A stretch of 64,000 nucleotides of DNA from RHKX01 sp963745755. GTDB lineage: Bacteria > Actinomycetota > Thermoleophilia > Solirubrobacterales > 70-9. Of the stretch, positions 52,028 through 61,240 are shown piece after piece. The position numbers were made by a program, and so were the translations under genes. The stretch's first letter is position 1. Each line of letters opens with the position of its first letter. The stretch lies in contig CAVUYP010000001.1 in the NCBI GenBank assembly GCA_963745755.1, positions 310,001 to 374,000 on the forward strand. The letters are read 5' to 3'. Below the pieces are notes generated by a model. It worked only from the letters and a program-made list of their open reading frames with translations. It did no database searches and was not told the origin of the DNA.

Positions 52028-52219
52028 CTACCGCTTGGCGAGCTTCCAGCCCATCGGCGACTTCTTGACGCGGCCGATGGCGAGTAGCTCGTCGAGGCCC
52101 TGCTCGGCCTCGGCACGTTCGATGCCCTCGTTCTGGGCGATCAGGGCGGGAGTGTTGAGGGCGGGCTTCGTCTCGAGGCTGTCGAGGACGAGCTTCGCGT
52201 TTTCGCTGAGATCGGTCAC
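52028..52219 (-). CDS. Small winged-helix-like protein
   Basis: A 63-residue soluble protein (LSENAKLVLDSLETKPALNT, then QGLDELLAIGRVKKSPMGWK). The pattern resembles a winged helix with a terminal beta-hairpin. GTG 52219 is the best start, with an open frame continuing upstream without similarity. It converges with the oxidoreductase gene, their stops adjoining. DNA binding is plausible but not shown. Confidence 0.55.
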   Translation of the reverse strand: MTDLSENAKLVLDSLETKPALNTPALIAQNEGIERAEAEQGLDELLAIGRVKKSPMGWKLAKR

Positions 52220-52306
52220 TGCCGGCCGCAGCCTGCCAGAAGCCGCGTCCGGCTGCCTCGTCGGCTGTCCGCCGCGGCGCGTCAGCGCAACCAATCGCGC
52301 CCGGCG

Positions 52307-53527
52307 GTGTTGCAGGGAACGGTGACGGGAGCACTGACCCGCGCATCGATCGGGGCGCTGGCGGCGGCGGCCGCCGCACTGGCGCTGCTTCCCGGCGCGG
52401 CCGCGGCCGCCGTGGCCGATCCGGGGATCAGCTACGACCTCGACGGCGCGGCTCCGGTCCCGCCGTCGCTCGGCCAGCTCGACCTCTATGTCCCCGACGC
52501 CGCTGCCGCGGCCGATCGGCGCCCGGTCGTCGTCTACGTGCACGGCGGCGGCTGGCGGGCCGGCGACAAGGGCAACAAGATCGCCCGCAAGGCGAGCCTG
52601 TTCACCGGCGCCGGTTACCTGTTCGCGAGCGTCAACTACCGGCTGTCGCCGAACCCGATCGATCCGGCCTTCCCGGCCGACCGGGTCCGCTTCCCCGCGC
52701 AGCCCGACGACGTCGGCGAGGCGATCGCCTGGATCGACCGCAACGTCTCCGGCTACGGCGGCGATCCGGCGCGGATCCTCCTCATCGGCCACTCCGCCGG
52801 CGCCCACCTCGTCTCGCTGGTCTCGACCGATCGCCGCTACGTGACCCGCTGGGGCGTCGATCGCCACCACCTGATCGGGACGGTCTCGCTCGACACCGAT
52901 GCCTACGACGTCGCGGCTCGGGTCGCGACCGGGACCAACCAGGCCAGGGCGTTGATCTACAACGCCTTCGCGACGCCGGCCGAGAACGCCGCCGACGGAT
53001 CCTGGGCGGCCGCCTCGCCGCTCGCTCACGCCGGCGCGAAGGATCCGTCGATGCTGCTCGTCACCCAGGCCGGGGCGCCGCGCCGCGCCGCCGACAGCGC
53101 GGCGATGGCCGCCGCGCTCGGTGCCGGCGGGGGCGAGGTCCTCGCCGTCCCCTACGACCATGCGGGCATCAACGACGCGGTCGGCTCGCCCGACGACCCG
53201 GCCGGCGAGACGACGGCGATCATCGCCTTCTTCGAGCGGATGGTCGCGGCTGCCGACCCGGCTCGGGTGCGGATCGAGCGGCGTCCCCGCCGCCGCGTCG
53301 GGATCGGTCACGGTCAACGCCGGGCCAGGGTCAGATTCAGGTTTGCGGCGCGTACCGCGGCGGCCGGCTTCGAGTGCCGCCGCGACTCCGGAACATTCCG
53401 GCGTTGCAGCTCGCCGGTCTCCTACCGCGTCGGCAAGGGGCGCCACCGTTTCCGGGTCCGGGCGATCGCCTCGAACGGCGAGCACGGCCCGGTCAAGGTC
53501 GTCCGCTTCCGGGCCGTGCGCCGCTAG
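52307..53527 (+). CDS. Secreted esterase/lipase-like alpha/beta hydrolase with C-terminal Cys module
   Basis: A 406-residue exported protein. The signal peptide is ALAAAAAALALLPGAAAAAV. The catalytic domain has the HGGG oxyanion motif (VYVHGGGWRAGDKG), nucleophile GHSAGAH and a late His (PYDHAGIND). The final 70 residues contain FECRRDSGTFRRCSSPVSYR followed by GRHRFRVRAIASNGEHGPV, a module common in secreted proteins of Solirubrobacterales. The start is ambiguous between GTG 52307 and GTG 52322. Confidence 0.8.
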   Translation: MLQGTVTGALTRASIGALAAAAAALALLPGAAAAAVADPGISYDLDGAAPVPPSLGQLDLYVPDAAAAADRRPVVVYVHGGGWRAGDKGNKIARKASLFTGAGYLFASVNYRLSPNPIDPAFPADRVRFPAQPDDVGEAIAWIDRNVSGYGGDPARILLIGHSAGAHLVSLVSTDRRYVTRWGVDRHHLIGTVSLDTDAYDVAARVATGTNQARALIYNAFATPAENAADGSWAAASPLAHAGAKDPSMLLVTQAGAPRRAADSAAMAAALGAGGGEVLAVPYDHAGINDAVGSPDDPAGETTAIIAFFERMVAAADPARVRIERRPRRRVGIGHGQRRARVRFRFAARTAAAGFECRRDSGTFRRCSSPVSYRVGKGRHRFRVRAIASNGEHGPVKVVRFRAVRR

Positions 53528-53772
53528 AGGGCGCCGGCGTCGCTCGGCCGCAGCTCGTCGACCAGCGACCACAGCGAGACGATCGCCCAGACGCTCTCGA
53601 GCAGCAGGAAGCCGAACTGACCGTCGATCGCGGCCAGCACCGCGAGGATCGCCGAGCCGATCAGGTTGAGGACGAGGTAGCTGATCGACCGCTGATCGAG
53701 GCGGCCGAACTGGGCGGCCGCGAATGCGACGAGGATCAGGATTGCGCCGACGATCTGAACGAGCTGTTCCAT
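53524..53772 (-). CDS. Small membrane protein, CBU_0592-like
   Basis: An 82-residue protein with three hydrophobic helices (LVQIVGAILILVAFAAAQFG, SYLVLNLIGSAILAVLAAID, GFLLLESVWAIVSLWSLVDE). This matches a small membrane family of unknown function, possibly a sugar- or lipid-related component. ATG 53772. Its stop overlaps the esterase stop by 4 bp on the opposite strand. Confidence 0.72.
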   Translation of the reverse strand: MEQLVQIVGAILILVAFAAAQFGRLDQRSISYLVLNLIGSAILAVLAAIDGQFGFLLLESVWAIVSLWSLVDELRPSDAGAL

Positions 53773-53830
53773 GCGCGGCCGGAAGCTACAGTTGGCAGGC
53801 CGCGGCCGCCGATCGAGCGAGGAGAAGTTG

Positions 53831-55225
53831 ATGGGAAGCGCACTCGGATTCGAGACCCTCGAGGAGGAGACGCGGATCGACGCGCTCCCGGTCGAGGGGG
53901 AGATGCCGGGCTGGCTGAGCGGTTCGCTGCTCCGCACCGGACCCGCCAAGTTCGAGGTCGGCGAGCAGCGGATGAACCACTGGTTCGACGGACTGGCGAT
54001 GTTGCACCGGTTCCGATTCGCCGCCGGCGAGGTCTCCTACGCGAACCGGTTCCTCGAAAGCAAGGCCTACCGCGCCGCCGGCGAGACCGGCGAGATCAGC
54101 TACTCGGAGTTCGCCACCGATCCCTGCCGGTCGCTGTTCAAGCGGGTCGTGTCGATGTTCCGCCCGGCCCTCTCCGACAACGCCAACGTCAACCTCGTCG
54201 CGCTCGGCGAGCGCTTCGTGGCGATGACCGAGACGCCGATCCCGGTCGAGTTCGATGCGGAGACGCTCGCCGCCGCCGGCGTCGCCTGGGACGTGCCGGG
54301 GATGCTGACGACCGCCCACCCGCACCTCGACCGCGCCAGCGGCGGGATGCTCAACTATGCGGCCAAGCTCGGGCCGCGCAACAGCTACCGGTTCTTCCTG
54401 CTCGGCAGCGACCGCGGCGCCGAGCCCGAGGTCGTGGCGTCGCTGCCGACCCGCGAGCCGGCCTACATGCACTCGTTCGGCCTCAGCGAGCGCTGGATCG
54501 TCCTCGCCGAGTTCCCGTTCGTCGTCAACCCGGTGTCGCTGGCGCTGTCCGGGCGCCCCTACATCGAGAACTACCGCTGGAAGCCGGAGCGCGGCACGCG
54601 GTTCTGGCTGATCGGCCGCGACGGGGGAGAGGCGCAGGGCCCGTTCGAGACCGACGCCTGCTTCGGCTTCCACCACGTCAACGCCTACGACGCCGCCGAC
54701 GGCACGGTCGTCGCCGACGTCTGCACGTTCGACGATCCCGAGATCGTCGCCGGCCTCTACCTCGGCAACCTCCGCGACGGCGGCAGGATTCCGCCGCCCT
54801 CGCTACAGCGGTTCACGATCTCGCCGGCGACCGGGTCGGTCGCCGTAGAGCGGCTGATCGAGGACCCGATCGACCTGCCGCGGATCGACTACGGCCGCTG
54901 CAACGAGCGCCCCTACCGCTACGTCTGGGGCGCCGGCACCGACGGCAGCGGCTTCTTCGACCGGATCGTCCGCGCCGATATCGCCGAGCGCAGCAGCACG
55001 ACTTGGAGCGAGCCCGACTGCTGGCCCGGCGAACCGGTCTTCGTCGGACGTCCCGAAGCGCGCGGCGAGGGCGACGGGGTGCTGCTCTCGCTGGTCCTCG
55101 ACGGCGGAGCCGGGACCAGCTTCCTGCTCGTCCTCGACGCGACGACGCTGAGCGAGATCGGCCGCGCCCGGGTGCCGCACCACATCCCGTTCGGGTTCCA
55201 CGGCCAGTACGCCGCGGCGGCCTAG
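53831..55225 (+). CDS. Carotenoid oxygenase (retinal pigment epithelial membrane protein family)
   Basis: A 464-residue non-haem iron dioxygenase of the carotenoid cleavage family. The four iron-binding histidines are visible: His163 or His165 (TAHPHLD), His214 (YMHSFGLSE), His281 (FGFHHVNAYD) and His457 (PFGFHGQY). The N-terminal WLSGSLLRTGPAKFEVG and FDGLAMLHRF segments match. It cleaves carotenoid or apocarotenoid double bonds; the substrate and cleavage site are unknown. ATG 53831 lies a short distance after GAGGAG. Confidence 0.9.
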   Translation: MGSALGFETLEEETRIDALPVEGEMPGWLSGSLLRTGPAKFEVGEQRMNHWFDGLAMLHRFRFAAGEVSYANRFLESKAYRAAGETGEISYSEFATDPCRSLFKRVVSMFRPALSDNANVNLVALGERFVAMTETPIPVEFDAETLAAAGVAWDVPGMLTTAHPHLDRASGGMLNYAAKLGPRNSYRFFLLGSDRGAEPEVVASLPTREPAYMHSFGLSERWIVLAEFPFVVNPVSLALSGRPYIENYRWKPERGTRFWLIGRDGGEAQGPFETDACFGFHHVNAYDAADGTVVADVCTFDDPEIVAGLYLGNLRDGGRIPPPSLQRFTISPATGSVAVERLIEDPIDLPRIDYGRCNERPYRYVWGAGTDGSGFFDRIVRADIAERSSTTWSEPDCWPGEPVFVGRPEARGEGDGVLLSLVLDGGAGTSFLLVLDATTLSEIGRARVPHHIPFGFHGQYAAAA

Positions 55226-56463
55226 GCGGGCTTGCCCGCCTCCGGCTGGGGGGCCGGGAACTCGGCCATCGTCTGCCGGCGCAGGGCGATCACGCCGGCG
55301 CACAGTGCGATCGTGACGAGCAGGATCCCGAGCGGCTCTCGCAGCGCCGGAGTCGGCCCCCACCAGACGAGGATGAGGATCAGCAGCGCCGTCGCGGCCG
55401 CCGCCCACATCGGGTCGCGCAGCCCGGGCGCGATCCGGGTGCGGATCCAGGTCGCCCCCCGGCTCGGGCCGGCGAGGGCCGCGCCGAGGAGGATGATGAC
55501 GCCGTAGACGAGCGTCGCCACGGCCATCGTCTGCAGCAGGCCGGTGGCGATGTCCCAGGCGGCCTGCGCGGCGGGCTTGACCGAGTCCGAGGCGACGAGC
55601 TGATCGACGACGGTCGTGCCGAGCAGCTTCCGGGCGGTCAGCGTCGCGACGCCGACGACGACGAACGAGAGCCCGACCGAGGTCATCGTCCGCAGCCGGG
55701 TCCCGCGGGCGATCAGGATCGCGACCGCGTAGAGCAGCAGCGTCACCAGCAGCATCACGACCGAGCCCTTCTGAATGACGCTGCTGATGTCCTGGATCGT
55801 CCCGATCTCGTTCGGGGCGACGACCTCGAGCGCGGCCTGGCCGTTGCCGGCCTCGACCGCTGCCTTGACGGCCTTGCCGGAGCCGATGCCCTGCTTCGGA
55901 AGCTTGATCCCGAGCCGCTCGGTGACGGCGCTGCGGATCGCGGTCAGGTCGAGGGTCGTCGATCCCGCCTTCGCCTCCGCCTCGGTCAGCTTCGACTGCG
56001 CCTCGCCGAGCACGCCGGTGGCGATCGGCTCGTCGTTGGCGATCGCGATGAACGCCTCGCTGGCCTGGCGGTTCGCCGCCTCCCAGAGGTTCTGGATCGC
56101 CGCCGTCTGGAGGATCTGGTTGACGGCCTTGTTGAAGAGCTGGCTGAGGCCGGCCGAGGCGGGGCCGGCGAGCGGGGCGGCCTTCGGCGGCAGCAGGTCG
56201 GCGAGCTCCTTCTGGACGTTGCCGGAAGCGAAGATCTGGGTGGTCAGGTAGTCGGCCAGCTCGGTCCGGATCGCGTCGTTGGCGAGCAGGGCGCTGCTCG
56301 TCTCGACCCACTGGTCGGTGTCGTAGACCTCGCGCTTGACCCACGTCGAGAGCAGCGCGACGATCCCGGTCAGGGTCGCGAGCAGGACGAGAGCGATCGC
56401 GATCCGCCGTCGCGTCCGCACCGTCATCCCGGTGAACTCCTCGGTCGGGGCCTGATCCGTCAC
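55222..56463 (-). CDS. Integral membrane protein of unknown function
   Basis: A 413-residue protein with one helix near the N-terminus (IAIALVLLATLTGIVALLST), a 170-residue extracytoplasmic domain with helical and charged stretches (VYDTDQWVETSSALLANDAI) and six or more helices at the C-terminus. This layout is common in actinobacteria. Function unknown. The stop overlaps the carotenoid oxygenase stop by 4 bp. Confidence 0.65.
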   Translation of the reverse strand: MTDQAPTEEFTGMTVRTRRRIAIALVLLATLTGIVALLSTWVKREVYDTDQWVETSSALLANDAIRTELADYLTTQIFASGNVQKELADLLPPKAAPLAGPASAGLSQLFNKAVNQILQTAAIQNLWEAANRQASEAFIAIANDEPIATGVLGEAQSKLTEAEAKAGSTTLDLTAIRSAVTERLGIKLPKQGIGSGKAVKAAVEAGNGQAALEVVAPNEIGTIQDISSVIQKGSVVMLLVTLLLYAVAILIARGTRLRTMTSVGLSFVVVGVATLTARKLLGTTVVDQLVASDSVKPAAQAAWDIATGLLQTMAVATLVYGVIILLGAALAGPSRGATWIRTRIAPGLRDPMWAAAATALLILILVWWGPTPALREPLGILLVTIALCAGVIALRRQTMAEFPAPQPEAGKPA

Positions 56464-56524
56464 CGTCGCAGTATCCCGTGTAATGGGCTTCCTGTGTCGC
56501 CCGGCCCGGATCTTTGTGCGAGCG

Positions 56525-57919
56525 TCACGCCCGCTCGCCGGCCCGCTCGGCGAAGATCGCCTGGATGTCCTCGAGGTGCTTGCCCTTCGTCTCCGGGACG
56601 AGCCGCAGGCAGAACAGGAACGTCAGCACGCAGATCGCCGCGAAGAAGAAGAAGGCGCCGCTGCGGCCGAGGGCGTCGATCAACAGCAGGAACGTCAGCG
56701 AGACGAGGAAGTTGAAGAACCAGTTGGCCATCGTGCCGACCGCCGCCGCTTTGCTGCGCACCCGCAGCGGGTAGATCTCCGAGTTGAGCAGCCAGAAGAT
56801 CGGCCCGAGGCTGACCGCGAAGGCGCCGACGTAGAGCATCAGGCTGGCGACGGCGACGACCGAGCCGGTGGTGCTGCCGGCGCCGACGACGAAGACGAGC
56901 GCGAGCAGGCACAGGGCGATCGCCATCAGCGCGCTGCCCCAGAGCAGCAGCGGCCGCCGCCCGGCCCGATCGAGCAGCCTGATCGCGACCAGGGTCATGC
57001 CGACGTTGACGACGCCGATGCCGACCGCGGCGAGGATCGAGGCCGAGGCGGAGTCGACGCCCGTGTAGCCGACGATCGTCGGCGCGAAGTAGATGACCGT
57101 GTTGATGCCGGAGACCTGCTGGAGGACCGCCAGGCCGACGCCGACGACCAGTGCCGCCTTGACGACCGGGTCGAGCAGGTCGCGCCAGCCGCCCGGCTCG
57201 GTGTCGATCCCGTCGGCGATCTCGTCGAGCTCGGCGTCGATCTTCGCCGGATCGTCCTCGCGGATCTGGGCGAGGACGCTCCTCGCCTCGTAGCCGCGCC
57301 CGGCCATGACCAGCCAGCGCGGGCTCTGCGGCATCCGCAGCATCCCGACGAGCAGGAGGATCGCCGGCACGGCGCCGAGCCCGAGCATCCAGCGCCAGGC
57401 CTCGTTGGGCTCGAAGACCAGTCCGACGCAGTAGGCGATGACGAGGCCGATCGTGATCGCCAGCTGGAAGAAGCTGACGAGGCGTCCGCGGACGGCCGGC
57501 GGCGAGACCTCGGAGATGTAGACCGGTGCCGTCGCCGAGGCGAGTCCGATCGCGACGCCGACGACGATCCGCGACCCGACCAGGAACGCCTCCGAGCCGG
57601 CGGCGGCGCTGCCGAGGGCGCCGGCGATGAAGACCAGCGCCGAGGCGATGATCATCAGCCGCCGCCCGTAACGGTCGGAGAGCCGGCCGGCGAACGCGGC
57701 ACCGGCGACGGCGCCGACCGGGACGGCGGCGACGACGAGGCCGGACCCGAAGCTCGACAGCCCGAAGTCGGGCTGGATGAACAGCAGGGCGCTGGCGATG
57801 ACGCCGGTGTCGTAGCCGAACAGCAGGCCGCCGAGGCCTGCGATCGCCGCCGTCAGGACGACGTTGTGCATCGCCCGGCCGCGGCTCTCCCGCGTCTCCG
57901 CGGTGCTCCTCCGATCCAC
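56525..57919 (-). CDS. MFS sugar porter
   Basis: A 464-residue transporter with 12 helices and the sugar porter signatures GRLSDRYGRR, PVYISEVSPPAVRGRLVSFF, QVSGINTVIYFAPTI and LPETKGKHLEDIQ-type ending (LVPETKGKHLEDIQAIF). It imports a sugar or polyol with protons. The substrate (glucose, xylose, inositol) is not evident. ATG/GTG 57919 starts before the first helix. Confidence 0.87.
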   Translation of the reverse strand: MDRRSTAETRESRGRAMHNVVLTAAIAGLGGLLFGYDTGVIASALLFIQPDFGLSSFGSGLVVAAVPVGAVAGAAFAGRLSDRYGRRLMIIASALVFIAGALGSAAAGSEAFLVGSRIVVGVAIGLASATAPVYISEVSPPAVRGRLVSFFQLAITIGLVIAYCVGLVFEPNEAWRWMLGLGAVPAILLLVGMLRMPQSPRWLVMAGRGYEARSVLAQIREDDPAKIDAELDEIADGIDTEPGGWRDLLDPVVKAALVVGVGLAVLQQVSGINTVIYFAPTIVGYTGVDSASASILAAVGIGVVNVGMTLVAIRLLDRAGRRPLLLWGSALMAIALCLLALVFVVGAGSTTGSVVAVASLMLYVGAFAVSLGPIFWLLNSEIYPLRVRSKAAAVGTMANWFFNFLVSLTFLLLIDALGRSGAFFFFAAICVLTFLFCLRLVPETKGKHLEDIQAIFAERAGERA

Positions 57920-57965
57920 GCCGTGACTCTATTCGCGAATCCGGCGGAGTCGGCGGAGGCCGCGC

Positions 57966-59822
57966 TCAGGCGGAGCCGAGGACCTGCTCGGCGGCGGCCT
58001 CGGCGGCATCGAGCTGCTCGGCGACGAGGTCGAGGCCGCGATCCCAGAACCCGGGGTCGGTGAGGTCGACGCCGACGATCGCCGCCAGCTCCTCGGGCGG
58101 CCGGGAGCCGCCCGCCGCCAGCATCTCGAGATATTCGGGGACGATCTCCTGGCCGCGCTCGGCGTAGAGCCGGTAGACGGAGAGGGCGAGGAGCTGCCCA
58201 TAGGCGTACGCATAGACGTAGCCCGGCGAGCCGATGAAGTGGGGGACGTACGACCACCAGGAGCGGTAGCCGTCGGTGATCTCGACCGCGTCGCCGAGCA
58301 GCTCGACCTGGGCCTCCGCCCAGAGCTCGCCGAACCGCTCGACCGACAGCTCGCCCTCGGCGCGGCGCGCGGTGTGGACGCGATCCTCGAACTGGTTCAT
58401 CGCGATCTGTCGGAAGACGGTGGCGATCTGGCCCTCGATCGACTCGGCGAGCAGGTTGAGCCGCGCGCGCGGGTCGTCGGCCTGCTCGAGCAGGCGTCCG
58501 AAGACGAGCTCCTCGGCGAACACCGAAGCGGTCTCGGCGACGGTCAACGGCGTGTTCTGGTGGAACACCCCCTGCTCGGCGGCGAGGAACTGGTGGATGC
58601 CGTGGCCGAGCTCGTGGGCGAGGGTGGTGACGTCGCGGCGGCGGTCGGTCCAGTTGAGCAGCACATAGGGGTGGGCGGAGGGGACGGTCGAGGCGCTGAA
58701 GGCGCCGCCGCGCTTCGACGGCCGTGGCGGCACGTCGATCCAGCGCTCGTTCATGAACCGGCCGGCGATCTCGCTCATCCGCGGCGACACCGAGTCGAAG
58801 GTCTCGAGGACGATCTCGCGTCCCTGCTCCCAGCCGATCTGCTCGTCGTCGGCGCCGACGACCGCCATCCGGTCGTAGTCGGCGAGCCGGTCGATCCCGA
58901 GCAGCTTCGCCTTCGTGCGGTACCAGCGGCGGGCGAGCTCGTTGCGGTTGCGGACCGCCTCGACGAGCGCCTGGACCGATTCGTCGGAGGCCTCGTTGGC
59001 GAGGTTGCGGGTGGCGAGCCAGTGCGGGTAGGAACGGAGCCGGTCCATCGTCGCCTTCTCCTGAAGCAGCGTGTTGAACGCGTAGGCGCGGGTCCGCAGT
59101 CCCGGCTCGAGCGCGGCGGTGACGGCCTCGGCGGTGGTCCGGCGCCGGCCGCGGTCGGGATCGAAGAGGCCGGAGAGGGCGACGTCGAGCGATACCGGCT
59201 CGGCGGCATCGGGAAGATCGACGCGGATCGCCGAGGTGAGCTCGTCGAAGAGGCGGCTCCAGGCGCCGCGGCCGGTCAGCGACAGCTCGGTGACGATCCG
59301 CTCCTCCGGTGCCGTCAGCAGGTGCGGGCGGTAGCGGCGCTCGATGCGCAGGTGGTGGCGGCAGAAGTCGAGCCCGTCGGTCGCCAGCAGCTCCTCGGCG
59401 CGGGCGTCGTCGATCGCCACCCACTCGAGCTCGAAGAAGACGAGCCGGGCCTGGATCTGCGTCGCCCGCTCCGACGAGCTCTGCAGCAGCGCTCCCTTGG
59501 CCGGGTCCTCGGTGTCGGCGGCGAAGCGGAGGTGGGCGTAGTTGAGCGCCCGCCCGACCAGCTCGGAGAGCCGTGCGAGCCGCTCCATCGCGTCGATCAG
59601 GCCGGCGCCGTCGAGCTCGCCGATCCTCCCCTCGAAGTCGGCCGCGAACCGCTCCGAGACCTCGTCGGCGGCGTCGAGCAGGGCGTCGACCGCGCCGCGG
59701 TCGTCAGCGGCGCCGGCGTCGAGCCCGGCCGCTTCGAGGTCGATCAGATCGCTGAGGTCCCAGGCGCCCTGATCGCCGTTCTCGGCAACGTCTGATCCCC
59801 CGTCCTCGGTAAGGGTGCCCAT
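57966..59822 (-). CDS. pepF: M3-family oligoendopeptidase (PepF-like)
   Basis: A 618-residue cytoplasmic zinc peptidase. The active site is HELGHGIH at 403-410 (His403, Glu404, His407). The third ligand is likely Glu in NTPLTVAETASVFAEEL. The N-terminal helical domain and LSELVGRALNYAHLRFAADT segment match oligoendopeptidase F. It degrades short peptides. I prefer ATG 59822; a TTG lies three codons upstream. The frame is intact. Confidence 0.88.
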   Translation of the reverse strand: MGTLTEDGGSDVAENGDQGAWDLSDLIDLEAAGLDAGAADDRGAVDALLDAADEVSERFAADFEGRIGELDGAGLIDAMERLARLSELVGRALNYAHLRFAADTEDPAKGALLQSSSERATQIQARLVFFELEWVAIDDARAEELLATDGLDFCRHHLRIERRYRPHLLTAPEERIVTELSLTGRGAWSRLFDELTSAIRVDLPDAAEPVSLDVALSGLFDPDRGRRRTTAEAVTAALEPGLRTRAYAFNTLLQEKATMDRLRSYPHWLATRNLANEASDESVQALVEAVRNRNELARRWYRTKAKLLGIDRLADYDRMAVVGADDEQIGWEQGREIVLETFDSVSPRMSEIAGRFMNERWIDVPPRPSKRGGAFSASTVPSAHPYVLLNWTDRRRDVTTLAHELGHGIHQFLAAEQGVFHQNTPLTVAETASVFAEELVFGRLLEQADDPRARLNLLAESIEGQIATVFRQIAMNQFEDRVHTARRAEGELSVERFGELWAEAQVELLGDAVEITDGYRSWWSYVPHFIGSPGYVYAYAYGQLLALSVYRLYAERGQEIVPEYLEMLAAGGSRPPEELAAIVGVDLTDPGFWDRGLDLVAEQLDAAEAAAEQVLGSA

Positions 59823-59864
59823 CGCGGGCAAGCTAACAGGCGCCTGCCCGCGACGAGCCCCGTC

Positions 59865-60074
59865 TCAGTCGTTGCCCTTGACCTTGTCGGCGGCCCCGCT
59901 GATCGCATCGCCGACCTTGTCGGCAGCGCCACCGACCTTCTGCTTGGCGTCGCCGGCGGCGCGGTCGACCTTGCCCTCGTCCTTGAGGTCGTCGTCGCCG
60001 GTCAGGCTGCCGGCCGCCTCCTTGACCCTGCCCTTGCCTTCGTCGACCTTGCCTTCGGTGTTCTCGTCGGCCAT
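59865..60074 (-). CDS. CsbD-like stress protein
   Basis: A 69-residue hydrophilic protein (TEGKVDEGKGRVKEAAGSLT, then DLKDEGKVDRAAGDAKQKVG). The Lys/Asp/Gly-rich repeats match the CsbD family, induced by general stress or phosphate limitation elsewhere. ATG 60074. The role is unknown; it probably behaves as an unfolded or four-helix stress protein. Confidence 0.85.
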   Translation of the reverse strand: MADENTEGKVDEGKGRVKEAAGSLTGDDDLKDEGKVDRAAGDAKQKVGGAADKVGDAISGAADKVKGND

Positions 60075-60209
60075 AGCCGTCCTCTCGTCGAATTGCAGTT
60101 GCAAGAGCGGGCTTCCCGTCCCGCTCGCGGCTAAACGGATCCGGTCCGCGGCGGCGGCGGAGGGCAGCCGGAAGGGAAACGCGGGGGTGAGGCGAATCTG
60201 GGGTCACCG

Positions 60210-61106
60210 ATGAGCAAGACCGCAACCAAGTCCAGGCCCCGCCGCAGCGGTTCCGGCGCCTCCAGCGCAACCGGGACCCCGAACGGCAAGACCCTCTCGA
60301 CCTACATCACCGAGCGCTTCGACGAGTTCTCGCGCTCGCAGAAGGATGTCGCCCGCTACATCGTCGACCACCTCGAGGAGGCGGCCTTCCAGACCGCCGA
60401 GGAGCTTGCCCGCCGCGCCGACACTTCGTCTTCGACCGTCGTTCGCTTCTCCCAGGCGCTCGGATTCGACGGCTATCCGGAGCTCCAGCAGGCCGCGATC
60501 GAGGAATACCGAGCAAACGTCGCCACCACCGGGAGCTCCTCCGGCGGCGCCCTGTTCGACTTCGACCACACCGAGTTCGAGGCGTCGCTGGCGGCAGATC
60601 ACGCGAACATCGAGAGCACGGTTCGCGGGTTGACCAGGGAATCGGTCGAGCTCTGTGTCCGCGAGCTCGGCACCGCCCATCGCGTCGTCATCGTCGCGAT
60701 GGACCAGATGGCCTTCTTCGCCTCCTACCTGCGCCACATGCTGGCGCTGCTCGACATCCGCGCCGAGACGATCACCCAGCCGCGGCAGGAGTCGATCACC
60801 CGACTCGGCAACGTCGACGAGGACACCCTGGTCGTCGCCTTCTCGGCCGGCCGCGCCCATCCGCTCGTCATCCGGGCGATGAAGCTGGCTCGCCACCGCG
60901 GCGCCCACACGATGGCGATCAGCGACGCGACGCTCTCCGACGTCGGCGAGCACGCCGAGCACACGCTCTACTGGTCGTCGGACTCGCCCTCCTACACGCG
61001 CTCGACGACGGCGCTGCTGGCGCTGGTCGAAGCGCTCGCGCACGGCGTCTACGCCCGCGACAAGGCCGCCTTCAAGGACCGTATCCGCGCTTTCAAGCTC
61101 AAGTAG
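60210..61106 (+). CDS. MurR/RpiR-family transcriptional regulator
   Basis: A 298-residue regulator. An N-terminal helix-turn-helix spans about residues 35-105 (FSRSQKDVARYIVDHLEEAA, TAEELARRADTSSSTVVRFS). A SIS sugar-isomerase domain follows at about 140-270 (TAHRVVIVAMDQMAFFASYL, VDEDTLVVAFSAGRAHPLVI), which in the family binds sugar phosphates. The usual SIS serine near LVVAFSAG is present. It precedes pdxS on the same strand with 134 bp between, so control of pyridoxal phosphate synthesis or sugar use is possible. Confidence 0.87.
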   Translation: MSKTATKSRPRRSGSGASSATGTPNGKTLSTYITERFDEFSRSQKDVARYIVDHLEEAAFQTAEELARRADTSSSTVVRFSQALGFDGYPELQQAAIEEYRANVATTGSSSGGALFDFDHTEFEASLAADHANIESTVRGLTRESVELCVRELGTAHRVVIVAMDQMAFFASYLRHMLALLDIRAETITQPRQESITRLGNVDEDTLVVAFSAGRAHPLVIRAMKLARHRGAHTMAISDATLSDVGEHAEHTLYWSSDSPSYTRSTTALLALVEALAHGVYARDKAAFKDRIRAFKLK

Positions 61107-61240
61107 CCGACGGCCGGAGGAACGTCAGCTCGGCGTCCTCGTCGGCTCACGGCCGAAGGCCGTTTCGCCTCCTGCGTCCTCGATCTGACGCCCCTCCGAC
61201 TCGCCGGTTCGGAATCGCCGACCTCTATATTTGGCGGCCG

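Noticed and set aside
53374..56715. Plus-strand open frame of 1113 codons
   Set aside because: Overlaps the carotenoid oxygenase and the membrane protein in other frames; composition is Arg/Gly/Pro-rich with no domain.
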